From the NCBI GenBank assembly GCA_004124875.1, contig SCKJ01000001.1, positions 124,001-188,000 on the forward strand: 64,000 nucleotides of DNA, given 5' to 3'. Below are positions 52,162-60,208 of this stretch, one piece after another; position 1 is the stretch's first letter, and the number at the start of each line of letters is the position of its first letter. The notes under the pieces are model-generated. The model was not told the origin of the DNA, ran no database searches, and was given only the letters and a program-made list of their open reading frames with translations. Made by a program: the position numbers and the translations under genes. The DNA is from Fidelibacterota bacterium (lineage in GTDB: Bacteria; Fidelibacterota; Marinisomatia; SCGC-AAA003-L08; TS1B11).

Positions 52162-52866
52162 TTATCCAACGGCCAGGAAAGAAATTTCAACCCTGCGATT
52201 ATTAAATCGCAGTTCCACTGTGGCGTTCTCCGCGATGACGTCCTCAGGGGTAACACCAATGCGTGTCTGTGCCCAGGATGTGCCGTAAGGTATCTGGTCG
52301 GCAAAACCGACCGCCCTCATTTTTCCGGCAGGGACCCCTTTCCGAATGCAGTAGCGGACCACGCTCGATGCCCGGGCGGACGATAACTCCCAGTTGGAAG
52401 GATAGCGCAGAGCGATGGAGCCGGAGGTGGGCAAATTGTCGGTATGCCCTTCAACAGCGATGGGGTACCGGTTGCCCTGATCTTTCATGATGGGAATGAT
52501 ACTGTCAAGAAGCGGAAATATTCCTGTTTTGAGGTCTGCGCTGCCAATCTCAAAGGCAAATTGGCTGTCGATGGTAATCGTGGTCCCTTTGGGGCTGGAG
52601 GTAACCTTTGCAAACTGCTCCATATCCATCTGCTGGATGGCCTCTTTGAGCTCCTTTTTAATCTCGCTCTGGCTCTTTATTCTGATTCTTGGTTTCGGGC
52701 CGATTTTGTTCTCCTGCATGGAGGCAGCCAAGTCGGCCATCTTCACAGGATCCAGGGTTGCCATCGAAAACAGCAGCACGAAAAAGGTCATCAACAGGGT
52801 CATCATATCGGCAAAAGTTGAAAACCACTCCGGCAGTCCTTCGTCCGGTGGCGGGGCTTTAGGCAT
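52162..52866 (-). CDS. motB: MotB-like stator protein
   Basis: 234 residues. One membrane helix begins directly after EWFSTFADMMTLLMTFFVLL, where Asp20 is the ion-carrying residue of MotB. A plug/linker (about 45-105) leads to an OmpA-like peptidoglycan-binding domain with VEGHTDNLPTSGS near 137 and NWELSSARASSVVRY near 158. It anchors the stator to the cell wall. The gene lies 18 bases after motA and 16 bases before the FliF-like start. Confidence 0.92.
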   Translation of the reverse strand: MPKAPPPDEGLPEWFSTFADMMTLLMTFFVLLFSMATLDPVKMADLAASMQENKIGPKPRIRIKSQSEIKKELKEAIQQMDMEQFAKVTSSPKGTTITIDSQFAFEIGSADLKTGIFPLLDSIIPIMKDQGNRYPIAVEGHTDNLPTSGSIALRYPSNWELSSARASSVVRYCIRKGVPAGKMRAVGFADQIPYGTSWAQTRIGVTPEDVIAENATVELRFNNRRVEISFLAVG

Positions 52867-52884
52867 AGTGGTGACTCCCCATTT

Positions 52885-53679
52885 TTAATCCATACGTTTC
52901 CACTCGCGGGGTGGAATAAATGAGTTGATTTTTTCACGGACAATAAGGGGATGTTTCTTCTGCGCCAACAGGCAGACTCCTTCGGTGATCAAGTTCTGCT
53001 CTGTGCTCTTGTTGCCAATCTGGCTGTTCAATTTTTCCGCCATCGGCAGAAAGAAAAGATTCGCCAGCAGGGCGCCATAAAACGTGGTGATCAGGGCCGT
53101 TGCCATGCCATTGCCAATACCGGAGGCCATGTCACCGCCACCCCCTTCGGCGCTCATGCCCTTGAGCATAAAGACCAGACCGATAAGCGTGCCGAGCATT
53201 CCAAATGCCGGCGAAAATCTGCCCATGGCCTTGAACAGGCCCGCCTCGTTCCGCTCGCGCGCTTCACGGTAATCGATACGTGTGATCAGAATGGACCGAA
53301 TCTCCTCCACGGCGTATCCATCGACGACCATCTGAATGCCGTCCCTTAAAAAAAAGTTGCGCACCCGGCCGATGGCGTTCTCCAGCTCCTTGGGACCTTT
53401 GCGGGCCACGGAAGACATATCAACGATCTCGTCAACCATCGGCCCAAGCAGTGTTGAGCTGCCTCTAAATACCGCTTTCATGACCGCCATCATGCGCAGC
53501 ACTTCCTTTAATGGAAAGGAAATAGCCGTGGCCGCCAGGGTGCCACCCATGACGATCATGATCGACTGCAGATCGACGAACACCAGGGGATTGGTGCCAC
53601 TGGTGTTGGCTTGCATCAATATGGCGCCGCCGATCAGTGCGACGCCAACCAATACACCGAATATCGTTGCAAAATCCAT
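52885..53679 (-). CDS. motA: MotA-like stator protein
   Basis: 264 residues with four membrane helices (about 5-22, 33-52, 150-172 and 184-206). The segment GRFSPAFGMLGTLIGLVFML near 152 has the conserved Pro and Gly of MotA, and ITTFYGALLANLFFLPMAEK near 195 is the last helix with its Pro. The large cytoplasmic loop between helices 2 and 3 (with RNEAGLF) is where MotA touches FliG. With MotB it forms the ion channel that powers rotation. Confidence 0.93.
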   Translation of the reverse strand: MDFATIFGVLVGVALIGGAILMQANTSGTNPLVFVDLQSIMIVMGGTLAATAISFPLKEVLRMMAVMKAVFRGSSTLLGPMVDEIVDMSSVARKGPKELENAIGRVRNFFLRDGIQMVVDGYAVEEIRSILITRIDYREARERNEAGLFKAMGRFSPAFGMLGTLIGLVFMLKGMSAEGGGGDMASGIGNGMATALITTFYGALLANLFFLPMAEKLNSQIGNKSTEQNLITEGVCLLAQKKHPLIVREKINSFIPPREWKRMD

Positions 53680-53688
53680 AAGTTTTCT

Positions 53689-55080
53689 TTATTGCTGGCT
53701 GAATGACGTGGCGTTCAGCCGGTTTTCTTTCAAGGCGCGCAGAATGTTGCGCACATCATCATATTCAGAATCCAACTTGAGAGCCAGGTTCCAATTTATT
53801 GTCGCGCGCTGCGTATCGCCTAATTTATAATATATTGAGCCGCGCCGGGCATAAGCAATTGCAAGGTCAGGATTCAGCTGGATTGCCATTTCGATTTCCT
53901 GCAGGGCCTCCCGGTAATTCTCCTCAAAGAAATGCTGCCACGATATAGTCAGGTGCCGCATAGTCGTGTTGAGGTTGGATTTCATCATTTCCAAACGCAG
54001 GGTCATGTTGCGCACGGAATCGGCCAGGGAAAATCCATGCTGGTCCTTCTGGGCGAGTTGGGCGAAAAGGTTTTTCGATTCAAACTGCGCAATCCGCAGG
54101 GAATCCCGCAACAGGGTAATGATGTACTCGGCCCCTTTGAGGGTGGAATCAATTTGCGCGGGGAGCAGCTGCTCAGGCGCGGCACTGCTCGCCATGTCCG
54201 GACGGGGACCCAGCTCATCCAGTCCCTTTTTTGCCGCGGCGCCACCTTCAATCCGCGGAACGCTGAGATTGAGCCCCAGCACGATCGAAGGGGCGTTCCT
54301 GTCCAGCGCTTCACCATCTGCCTGGGTGCCAAACTTTGGCAGGCTCTCCACATGCACTGCACCCAGCATGAGCTGGTAGTCCGTGGTCAACGGCACTCGC
54401 ACCCCAATATTGATGCCGCTGCCGTCAAATTCGCTCATCACTACCAGGCCGCCCCGCTTGGCCATGATAGGTGTCACCAGCTGGAAACCGGCGTAGACTC
54501 CCAGCTTGATTTGGCCGGTGCTATCGGAGGAGGATCCGGCCCCACCGATGGCGCCCGTTCCAAAGCCCATATAGGTGTTGAGATTATAGCTGCCTATGCT
54601 CTGCTCGCTGGAGATAACCCCCAGAATAGAGATCAGGTCGGGATCGATGTCGAAGTCACCGTCGTCCGATTGCCTGAGCACGATGTCGTGCAGGCCCAGG
54701 GAGAAGCTGATATTGCCATAGGTCCATATTCTTTGCTGGAAATGGAGTCCGATCTCCAGGGGGGGCGAGTAGCTGGAACTGTCTAAATTCGCGCTGGTAT
54801 CGGCCGTGGTCACGGAGGACAATCCTATGCGCAGATTCTTGGTCAGCTCGGCATCAAAATAGACACCACTGGCATTGTTGAACGGTACAATATTGACGGT
54901 TTCCAGCACAAAACCGGCCGTAAAAAGATTATTGGAGCGCACGGACGAGCTCGTTGGAACTCTCATCATCCCGCCGGGACGGGTAAAGGAGAGTCGGGTC
55001 ACGGAAGTTTGCGCCGCCAGTTGTCCCACCCCAAGAAGCAGCAGTATCAAACCCGTTCGGGTCAATGGTTTACAGCACAT
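53689..55080 (-). CDS. Outer-membrane barrel protein with C-terminal TPR domain
   Basis: 463 residues. A signal peptide (MCCKPLTRTGLILLLLGVGQ, cut near LAAQ) is followed by a barrel-like region of about 250 residues with strands such as YFDAELTKNLRIGLSSV and GQIKLGVYAGFQLVTPI. Then come a coiled-coil stretch (about 305-375, with LRDSLRIAQFESKNLFAQLA) and two TPR units (HFFEENYREALQEIEMAIQL and AYARRGSIYYKLGDTQRATI). No named family is recognised. It overlaps the upstream gene by 11 bases and lies 9 bases before motA, so it is a firm member of the motor operon. It may link the outer membrane to the motor. Confidence 0.75.
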   Translation of the reverse strand: MCCKPLTRTGLILLLLGVGQLAAQTSVTRLSFTRPGGMMRVPTSSSVRSNNLFTAGFVLETVNIVPFNNASGVYFDAELTKNLRIGLSSVTTADTSANLDSSSYSPPLEIGLHFQQRIWTYGNISFSLGLHDIVLRQSDDGDFDIDPDLISILGVISSEQSIGSYNLNTYMGFGTGAIGGAGSSSDSTGQIKLGVYAGFQLVTPIMAKRGGLVVMSEFDGSGINIGVRVPLTTDYQLMLGAVHVESLPKFGTQADGEALDRNAPSIVLGLNLSVPRIEGGAAAKKGLDELGPRPDMASSAAPEQLLPAQIDSTLKGAEYIITLLRDSLRIAQFESKNLFAQLAQKDQHGFSLADSVRNMTLRLEMMKSNLNTTMRHLTISWQHFFEENYREALQEIEMAIQLNPDLAIAYARRGSIYYKLGDTQRATINWNLALKLDSEYDDVRNILRALKENRLNATSFSQQ

Positions 55081-55873
55081 GGATTTCCCTCAGGGTCAGC
55101 GCTGCCAACCGGTAATAGTCGCTGGAGGGGTGGCGGCTGATCAGGGTTTCAAACTGTACGCGCGCCAGGGCTCTTTTGCCCTGTTTGAGATAAATCATAC
55201 CTCGCAAAATGAGGGCATCATCCTTCAGGGCATGGTCCCGGTCGCGCATCCCGCCCAGGGACAGAATCGCCTCGTCAAAATGACCCAGCCTGAAATTCGC
55301 TTCGGCACACCAGTAAGCCAGTTGCGTCGCTGTTGCGGCCGGCAGCTCTATGGTGTTAAACCCGGCGCACAGGCGCAGCACCTCTGCGTAGCGGGCGCCC
55401 ATATAGGCCATTAAAATGGCGCCCAAGTCAATAGCTGCGGGCGTCGGCGATACCGGGGCGCCGATTGCCAGCTCCCGGGGTTCGGGAGTCATTACCGGGG
55501 CGGCAAGGAGCGGAGATTGGGCGCGTTCCATCTCGCGGTCGGCCTGCATGCGGCCGATGAGACTGCGCAGGCGATTGTTCTCAAGACTCACGGCCGCCAT
55601 GTCTTCATCGAGCGAGGATTCGAGGCCCTCGATCTGTCCGCTGAGCTGCCGGAGCATCTTGCGCAGCTCTTTGGTCGACTCCATGTAAGCGGCGCTGGCG
55701 GCCTGCTTCTGTATCATCAAGTTGACGGAGTTGGTGGTGTCAGGCTGGGATTCGATGACCACACCGAGATCGGGCAGATAGACGCTGGCCCCCTTTCCCT
55801 CCTGGCCCATGAGGGGGGACATGACCATACCCCATACCAGGCAGAATATGCCCGGCCAATTTCCGACGGACAT
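55070..55873 (-). CDS. Periplasmic coiled-coil/TPR protein (YbgF/CpoB-like layout)
   Basis: 267 residues. A signal peptide (cut near SPLMGQ) precedes a coiled coil (about 60-115, with TKELRKMLRQLSGQIEGLES) and a C-terminal TPR region (about 150-265: YWCAEANFRLGHFDEAILSL, then MIYLKQGKRALARVQFETLI). This is the layout of CpoB/YbgF, a periplasmic protein that coordinates the Tol/peptidoglycan machinery, but direct sequence similarity is low. It lies 13 bases after the lipoprotein gene and overlaps the barrel gene. Confidence 0.7.
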   Translation of the reverse strand: MSVGNWPGIFCLVWGMVMSPLMGQEGKGASVYLPDLGVVIESQPDTTNSVNLMIQKQAASAAYMESTKELRKMLRQLSGQIEGLESSLDEDMAAVSLENNRLRSLIGRMQADREMERAQSPLLAAPVMTPEPRELAIGAPVSPTPAAIDLGAILMAYMGARYAEVLRLCAGFNTIELPAATATQLAYWCAEANFRLGHFDEAILSLGGMRDRDHALKDDALILRGMIYLKQGKRALARVQFETLISRHPSSDYYRLAALTLREIHVL

Positions 55874-55886
55874 GTTTGAGCGTGAA

Positions 55887-56882
55887 TTAATAGTCTTCCC
55901 AATCTATGGTGTAGGAGTACCCGATATAGGTGCCGAACGACCTGGGCACGTACTGGACTATTTCGCCCGTGGCGCCCGGCAACAGAGAAGCCTCTGAAGT
56001 GATGCCGGAGTCAAACGTATGGAACGAGCCTTCCGCGAAGGTGGTCAGCGTCTTGGTGTTGCCGCTCCAGTCCTTCCTGAAAATGAAGTTTACTTTGACA
56101 AAATCTGCACGTCGGCCACCAATATTCTTAACGGAGCCGCGGAGGGTCAGGTTGCCCGATTTGTCCTTGGTTTCCGATATAGCACCGATGAGCACCACGT
56201 TGGGAGCGAACGAGGACCGGCTGGTGCCGCGGGCGGGCCGTGTCGCTTTTCCCGTGGGAAAAGACGGCTCCACCACACGGTTGGCCGGCGATGGGTTTCG
56301 GCCAGCGCCCGTTGCTGAACCTGCCGTCGCAAGGGAGGCATCTCCAGCCAGGGGCTCGGCGGGAATGTTCTCGACGATGCGCACGACGGTGGTGCGGTCG
56401 ATAATCAGGTAGCCAATAAGGGTTTCGATTTTTATAATTTTTTCGTCCTGATAGACGATCTTGCCAAACACGGTGCTGCCGTTGCTCAGGATGATCTCCT
56501 TGCTGTATATCGTCAGCGGGTTGGCCCACACGGTGCTTTTACCCTGCAGGTCGCGGAGCTCCGACGCCAGGTGCTTGACCTCGGCGCCCAACTTCTTGAC
56601 TTCAAAGTTGAGCTCGTTCAAGACATAATTATCGCTGGAACCGGGAGTGGCAATATCTCTGTTTTCCGCCGGGACCTCCGGTGGCGCCGCCTGCTCTGAC
56701 GCCGGCCTGGTGGCGGCCTGCTCCTCGACAGATTCATCCACGGCGACCTGTTCCGTTTCGTCCTGAGCGATTTCGTCCTGCGCCTCGGCTTCGGCCTTGT
56801 CTTTACGCCCGCCGCAGCTCGCGGCCAGCCATATGACCATCCCCAAGATCCAAATTTTGTTTGTCTTTTGCATGATCTGCAT
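55887..56882 (-). CDS. Lipoprotein at the head of the motor operon (FxLYD-like domain)
   Basis: 331 residues. A lipobox LAASC near residue 23 shows lipid anchoring. An acidic Glu/Ala/Pro stretch and a short coiled coil (about 85-115) are followed by an Sm/SH3-like barrel (IILSNGSTVFGKIVYQDEKI, then IIDRTTVVRIVEN) and a C-terminal Ig-like FxLYD domain (NLTLRGSVKNIGGRRADFVK). No enzyme motif. It is the first gene of the operon, about 50 bases behind its promoter. A role as outer-membrane or periplasmic partner of the motor is inferred from position. Confidence 0.72.
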   Translation of the reverse strand: MQIMQKTNKIWILGMVIWLAASCGGRKDKAEAEAQDEIAQDETEQVAVDESVEEQAATRPASEQAAPPEVPAENRDIATPGSSDNYVLNELNFEVKKLGAEVKHLASELRDLQGKSTVWANPLTIYSKEIILSNGSTVFGKIVYQDEKIIKIETLIGYLIIDRTTVVRIVENIPAEPLAGDASLATAGSATGAGRNPSPANRVVEPSFPTGKATRPARGTSRSSFAPNVVLIGAISETKDKSGNLTLRGSVKNIGGRRADFVKVNFIFRKDWSGNTKTLTTFAEGSFHTFDSGITSEASLLPGATGEIVQYVPRSFGTYIGYSYTIDWEDY

Positions 56883-56936
56883 CTAGCCTGTTAACTGGTT
56901 TTCGCCTGTAGGGACAGCGAATGTCCGCGCGCTCGA

Positions 56937-56967
56937 AAAAGGTACCCGTAGACCATAGAGATGTCAA
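56937..56967 (-). promoter_or_regulatory. Promoter of the motor operon
   Basis: Minus strand TTGACA (56962-56967) and, after 17 bases, TACCTTTT (56937-56944), close to the FCB -7 consensus TAnnTTTG. The leader would be about 50 bases. The remainder of the 305-base gap up to the receptor gene contains a terminator and no other feature. Confidence 0.55.
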
Positions 56968-57132
56968 GGTTTTTCCCCAGCTTCATCACATCCATCTGAA
57001 GTAATACTTTCAGCCGCTTTCTGCCCTTTAGCCTTGAAAAAAAATTTGCCCGCCGACGCGGCCATCGCGGCCACTTGCGGTGCGGCTGTCCACTAATATA
57101 TATCGCACAAATCGTGCCAGCACGGCAATGAT

Positions 57133-57168
57133 AAAAAAGCCCTCCCGCTTTCGCAGGAGGGCTTTTTT
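57133..57168. terminator. Intrinsic terminator after the TonB-dependent receptor gene
   Basis: Perfect stem GCCCTCC / GGAGGGC flanked by A6 on one side and T6 on the other, 20 bases after the receptor stop. It works on paper in both directions and shields the motor operon from read-through. Confidence 0.9.
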
Positions 57169-57187
57169 CAACACCGTTGCGGTCTTC

Positions 57188-59956
57188 TTAGAATCTCACC
57201 GACAGACTGATGTTGTACCGGCGGGGCTGGCCGATATAAACCTCGGCATCATCCGCTTCGTGGTTCTTGCCGTCGCCTCGGAATGCATTGAAACTGCTGT
57301 TGTCCGTGGCATCGGAGATATACAGCTCATCCAGCGCGTTAAACAGATGGAAGTTGATACTCATGCTGGTCGGACCGATCATCATGGGCAGCTGATAGCT
57401 GGCATGCAAATCGATCAAGCCGTAATTGGGCAGCTTCCATGACGGGGTGGCATTGCCGTCTTTGTCAACATCCGTCGCGTCCGTTCTGCCGAACGGACTA
57501 TAGGCCGCATAGGACTTGGCATAGTAGCGGTGGCTGATCTGGGCCGTCAGACCTGGCATCGGAAAGACCGACAGACCGAGGTAAGTCTGCACCTGTGGCG
57601 CGTCGCCCACAAACAGACCCTTCACGTAGTAGTCATCAACATCAGATGCGGTTCCGCTCGAGTAGTCCTTGTAGACACCCTGCACATCGTCCAGATACCG
57701 CCAGTCAGCCAGGGAGACGGCGAAGTTGATGCGCGCCATCGGCATGGTCTGCAAGGCGCCTTCCAATTCAACACCTTTATGATTGGCATCCATACCACTG
57801 ATGTAAACGATCTCCTCATTGCCGTCCGAGGAAGTGATGCCCAGCCGGCGCGAACGGTTAAGCCAGTTGGTGAAGTAACCGTTGAAGCTACCGGTGAGCA
57901 TGCCACCCATCAGGCTGTAGTTCACGCCCGCCTCAAAGGACTGGAACGTCTCCTTGTCCGGATCCTCGAAGACGGTGCCGTCTTCATCGTCGATGGTCTC
58001 ATCAAAGATGGGGGTCTTCTGCACCAATCCGAAGTTGGCGAAAACACCCAGATTGCTGGAGATGCGGTACAGACCGCCACCTTTAAGCTGGTAGCCGGTC
58101 AGACCTTTGTTCTCCGCGGTGACCGGATTGCCAGTGCCGTCATCGGCAAAATCGTTGATATAAGTGTAACCGACGGTGGAGAAGCCCAGAGTGCCGTAAG
58201 CGGAGATCGGTCCGCTGCGGAACTCCGTCTGGCCGAAAACGCCAATCCAGTCCACCGTGTTGGTGTTGTTGTAGTCGATGTTATCACCCAGCCTCTTCAT
58301 CTGGGCCTCAGGCGTGGCATCAAACTCATTGCCCGTAAAGGGATAGTATTCACCACCGAGCAGATCGCGCACTTCACGCGTATGCTCAATTTCAGCCGTA
58401 CGCCAGTCGATGCCGACCTGGAACTTGAGCGTTTCGCTCATGTCGTAGTATAGCTTGGAGATGGCGCCAACTGTCCACTGGCGGTTGATGCTGTTACGCA
58501 GAATGCCTCTCGAAGCGGCTTCCGTTGCCGAGAATGTCGAGTCGATGTTGGCGGCGTTCCTGGCAATGGTGGCATCCCAGTCCGCTACGCGCGAGGGATG
58601 GTTATAATCCCATACCAGGGAGCCAAATGTGCCTGTACCGCCACCGGAACCGCCTGACCAGTAACCAATGGTCGACAGACGCATGGCGTCGCTGAAGTTA
58701 TGAAACCAGTTCAGGCTGACCTGCGGTTTGTGGAAGTAATTCTCCCGTTCATTCAGGAATGTGGGACTGAAGCGATCCACGGTCCGGGCGCCGTACATGT
58801 ACCAGTACTGCTTGCCTGTGTAGCTCTCAGAAACATCACCGACATTTTCGTTCCATTCACGACCCTCTTCAGGGAATTTGTCGAAGACATCAGGGGTACC
58901 GTTGCCGTCTTCGTCCAGGGCCAACACTTCTTTGGAGAAAACCTCCTCGGCAAATTCGCGGCTGTAAGCGGCCAAGTTCTGCTTGTAGAGCGTCTGTCCA
59001 TGGCGTTGGGGAGCGCCGAGGGCATAAAACTCAAGACGGTCAGCGTTGGAGAGAGCGTAGCTGGCGCCGAAATAATAGGCCCAGGCATCGGTCCATGTGC
59101 CATCACTGAAGCCGTCGCCCGTTTTACGCACGATGTTTCCGGACAGGGCCAGCTTGTTGCCGATCAGGCCGGAGTTCAGGCTTAAGGTCGACTTCAGGAA
59201 CCCGAAGGCGCCCACTTCCTGCTTGAATTGACCGCCAGCGCTGCTGGCCGCCGGATCGGTGATGATGTTCATGGTCCCGCCGATGGAAGGCGTCGCCAGG
59301 GTCACTGCCGAGAGGCCGCGTTGCAGCTGGATGGATGTCGTGGCATCGCCCAGCCCATCCCAGTTGGACCAGTAGACCCAGCTGTTCTCCATGTCGTTTA
59401 CCGGAACGCCGTTGATCATAATAGTGACATTCTTCTGATCGAACCCGCGCACATTGATGCGCGAGTCACCGGCGCCGCCACCCTGCTCGGTAGCATAAAC
59501 GCTGGGGGTCGAGTTCATGATCATGGGGATATCCTGGGAGCCGAGGCGCAAGGTCATTTCCTCTTTGGAGATATTACTGTAGGCCACCGGGGTATCCCTG
59601 GTGGCCCGGGAAGCCAATATTTCCAGGCTGGTAAGCATGATAGCACTCTGCGACAGGGCAATATTGACCGTGGCCGTGCCACCGGCAGAAACTGCAGCGG
59701 TGCCGGAACCGTCGGCATAGCCAATAACGGAAGCCGTTACTGTATAGGTGCTGGCTGAAACGCCGCTTATAAAGTACATGCCATCACTATCGGTGGCTGC
59801 GCCCATGCTGGTGCCATCGAGCACCACGTTCGCGCCCACAAGCGCCTCGCCCGTCTCTTCGTCCGTCACCTGGCCGGTTATGGAACCGGACTGGGCAAAC
59901 GCAAACAGCGGCAAAAGCGCAACAACCATAAGGGTTTTCATACCTCGAGGTGTCAT
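57188..59956 (-). CDS. TonB-dependent outer-membrane receptor with CarboxypepD-regulatory-like domain
   Basis: 922 residues; AGGAGG precedes ATG 59956. A signal peptide (cut near AFAQS) is followed by a beta-sandwich (about 24-105, SITGQVTDEETGEALVGANV), a TonB-box/plug region (about 115-250, with GQQ-like SRINVRGFDQKNVTIMINGV and SIGGTMNIITDP) and a 22-strand barrel ending RRYNISLSVRF with the terminal Phe. It imports a large nutrient such as a carbohydrate, siderophore or peptide, driven by the TonB system at 17223. No SusD-like partner gene is adjacent, so the substrate is open. Confidence 0.92.
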   Translation of the reverse strand: MTPRGMKTLMVVALLPLFAFAQSGSITGQVTDEETGEALVGANVVLDGTSMGAATDSDGMYFISGVSASTYTVTASVIGYADGSGTAAVSAGGTATVNIALSQSAIMLTSLEILASRATRDTPVAYSNISKEEMTLRLGSQDIPMIMNSTPSVYATEQGGGAGDSRINVRGFDQKNVTIMINGVPVNDMENSWVYWSNWDGLGDATTSIQLQRGLSAVTLATPSIGGTMNIITDPAASSAGGQFKQEVGAFGFLKSTLSLNSGLIGNKLALSGNIVRKTGDGFSDGTWTDAWAYYFGASYALSNADRLEFYALGAPQRHGQTLYKQNLAAYSREFAEEVFSKEVLALDEDGNGTPDVFDKFPEEGREWNENVGDVSESYTGKQYWYMYGARTVDRFSPTFLNERENYFHKPQVSLNWFHNFSDAMRLSTIGYWSGGSGGGTGTFGSLVWDYNHPSRVADWDATIARNAANIDSTFSATEAASRGILRNSINRQWTVGAISKLYYDMSETLKFQVGIDWRTAEIEHTREVRDLLGGEYYPFTGNEFDATPEAQMKRLGDNIDYNNTNTVDWIGVFGQTEFRSGPISAYGTLGFSTVGYTYINDFADDGTGNPVTAENKGLTGYQLKGGGLYRISSNLGVFANFGLVQKTPIFDETIDDEDGTVFEDPDKETFQSFEAGVNYSLMGGMLTGSFNGYFTNWLNRSRRLGITSSDGNEEIVYISGMDANHKGVELEGALQTMPMARINFAVSLADWRYLDDVQGVYKDYSSGTASDVDDYYVKGLFVGDAPQVQTYLGLSVFPMPGLTAQISHRYYAKSYAAYSPFGRTDATDVDKDGNATPSWKLPNYGLIDLHASYQLPMMIGPTSMSINFHLFNALDELYISDATDNSSFNAFRGDGKNHEADDAEVYIGQPRRYNISLSVRF

Positions 59957-60067
59957 GATTCCTCCTGAGTGTAACTGTGTATTTTGGATGAGAGCGGCCC
60001 CACGGCAGGAAGACGATTCCCGGCCCTGACCACCCTTGATACTTTTAAGAGATGTCGGTTTGAATTT

Positions 60068-60082
60068 TTTCTCATTGAGAAA
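60068..60082. promoter_or_regulatory. Palindrome TTTCTCA-T-TGAGAAA upstream of the receptor gene
   Basis: A perfect 7-1-7 palindrome about 110 bases before the receptor start, in the middle of a 252-base intergenic region. It could be an operator; no regulator gene is nearby. Confidence 0.3.
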
Positions 60083-60208
60083 TTATCATTCCTTCGGTTG
60101 CCGCAAGTTATGAAACAGTTAAGCTAGGGAACAAGGAAATTGGAGGCGCCCTACCATGTAATCAATCACCGTCATTCAACTCATGACAGGACATCTTGGG
60201 TATGTAAA

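Noticed and set aside
49552-53679. MotAB-FliF-FliG read as a fragment of an ordinary flagellar operon
   Set aside because: The operon is closed by a promoter and terminator, the upstream genes are envelope proteins and no rod, hook, export or filament gene is present; FliF lacks two ring motifs.
52162-53679. MotAB pair as a Zorya-type antiviral module
   Set aside because: No helicase or nuclease gene accompanies it, and the MotB has a normal OmpA peptidoglycan-binding domain plus FliG and FliF partners.
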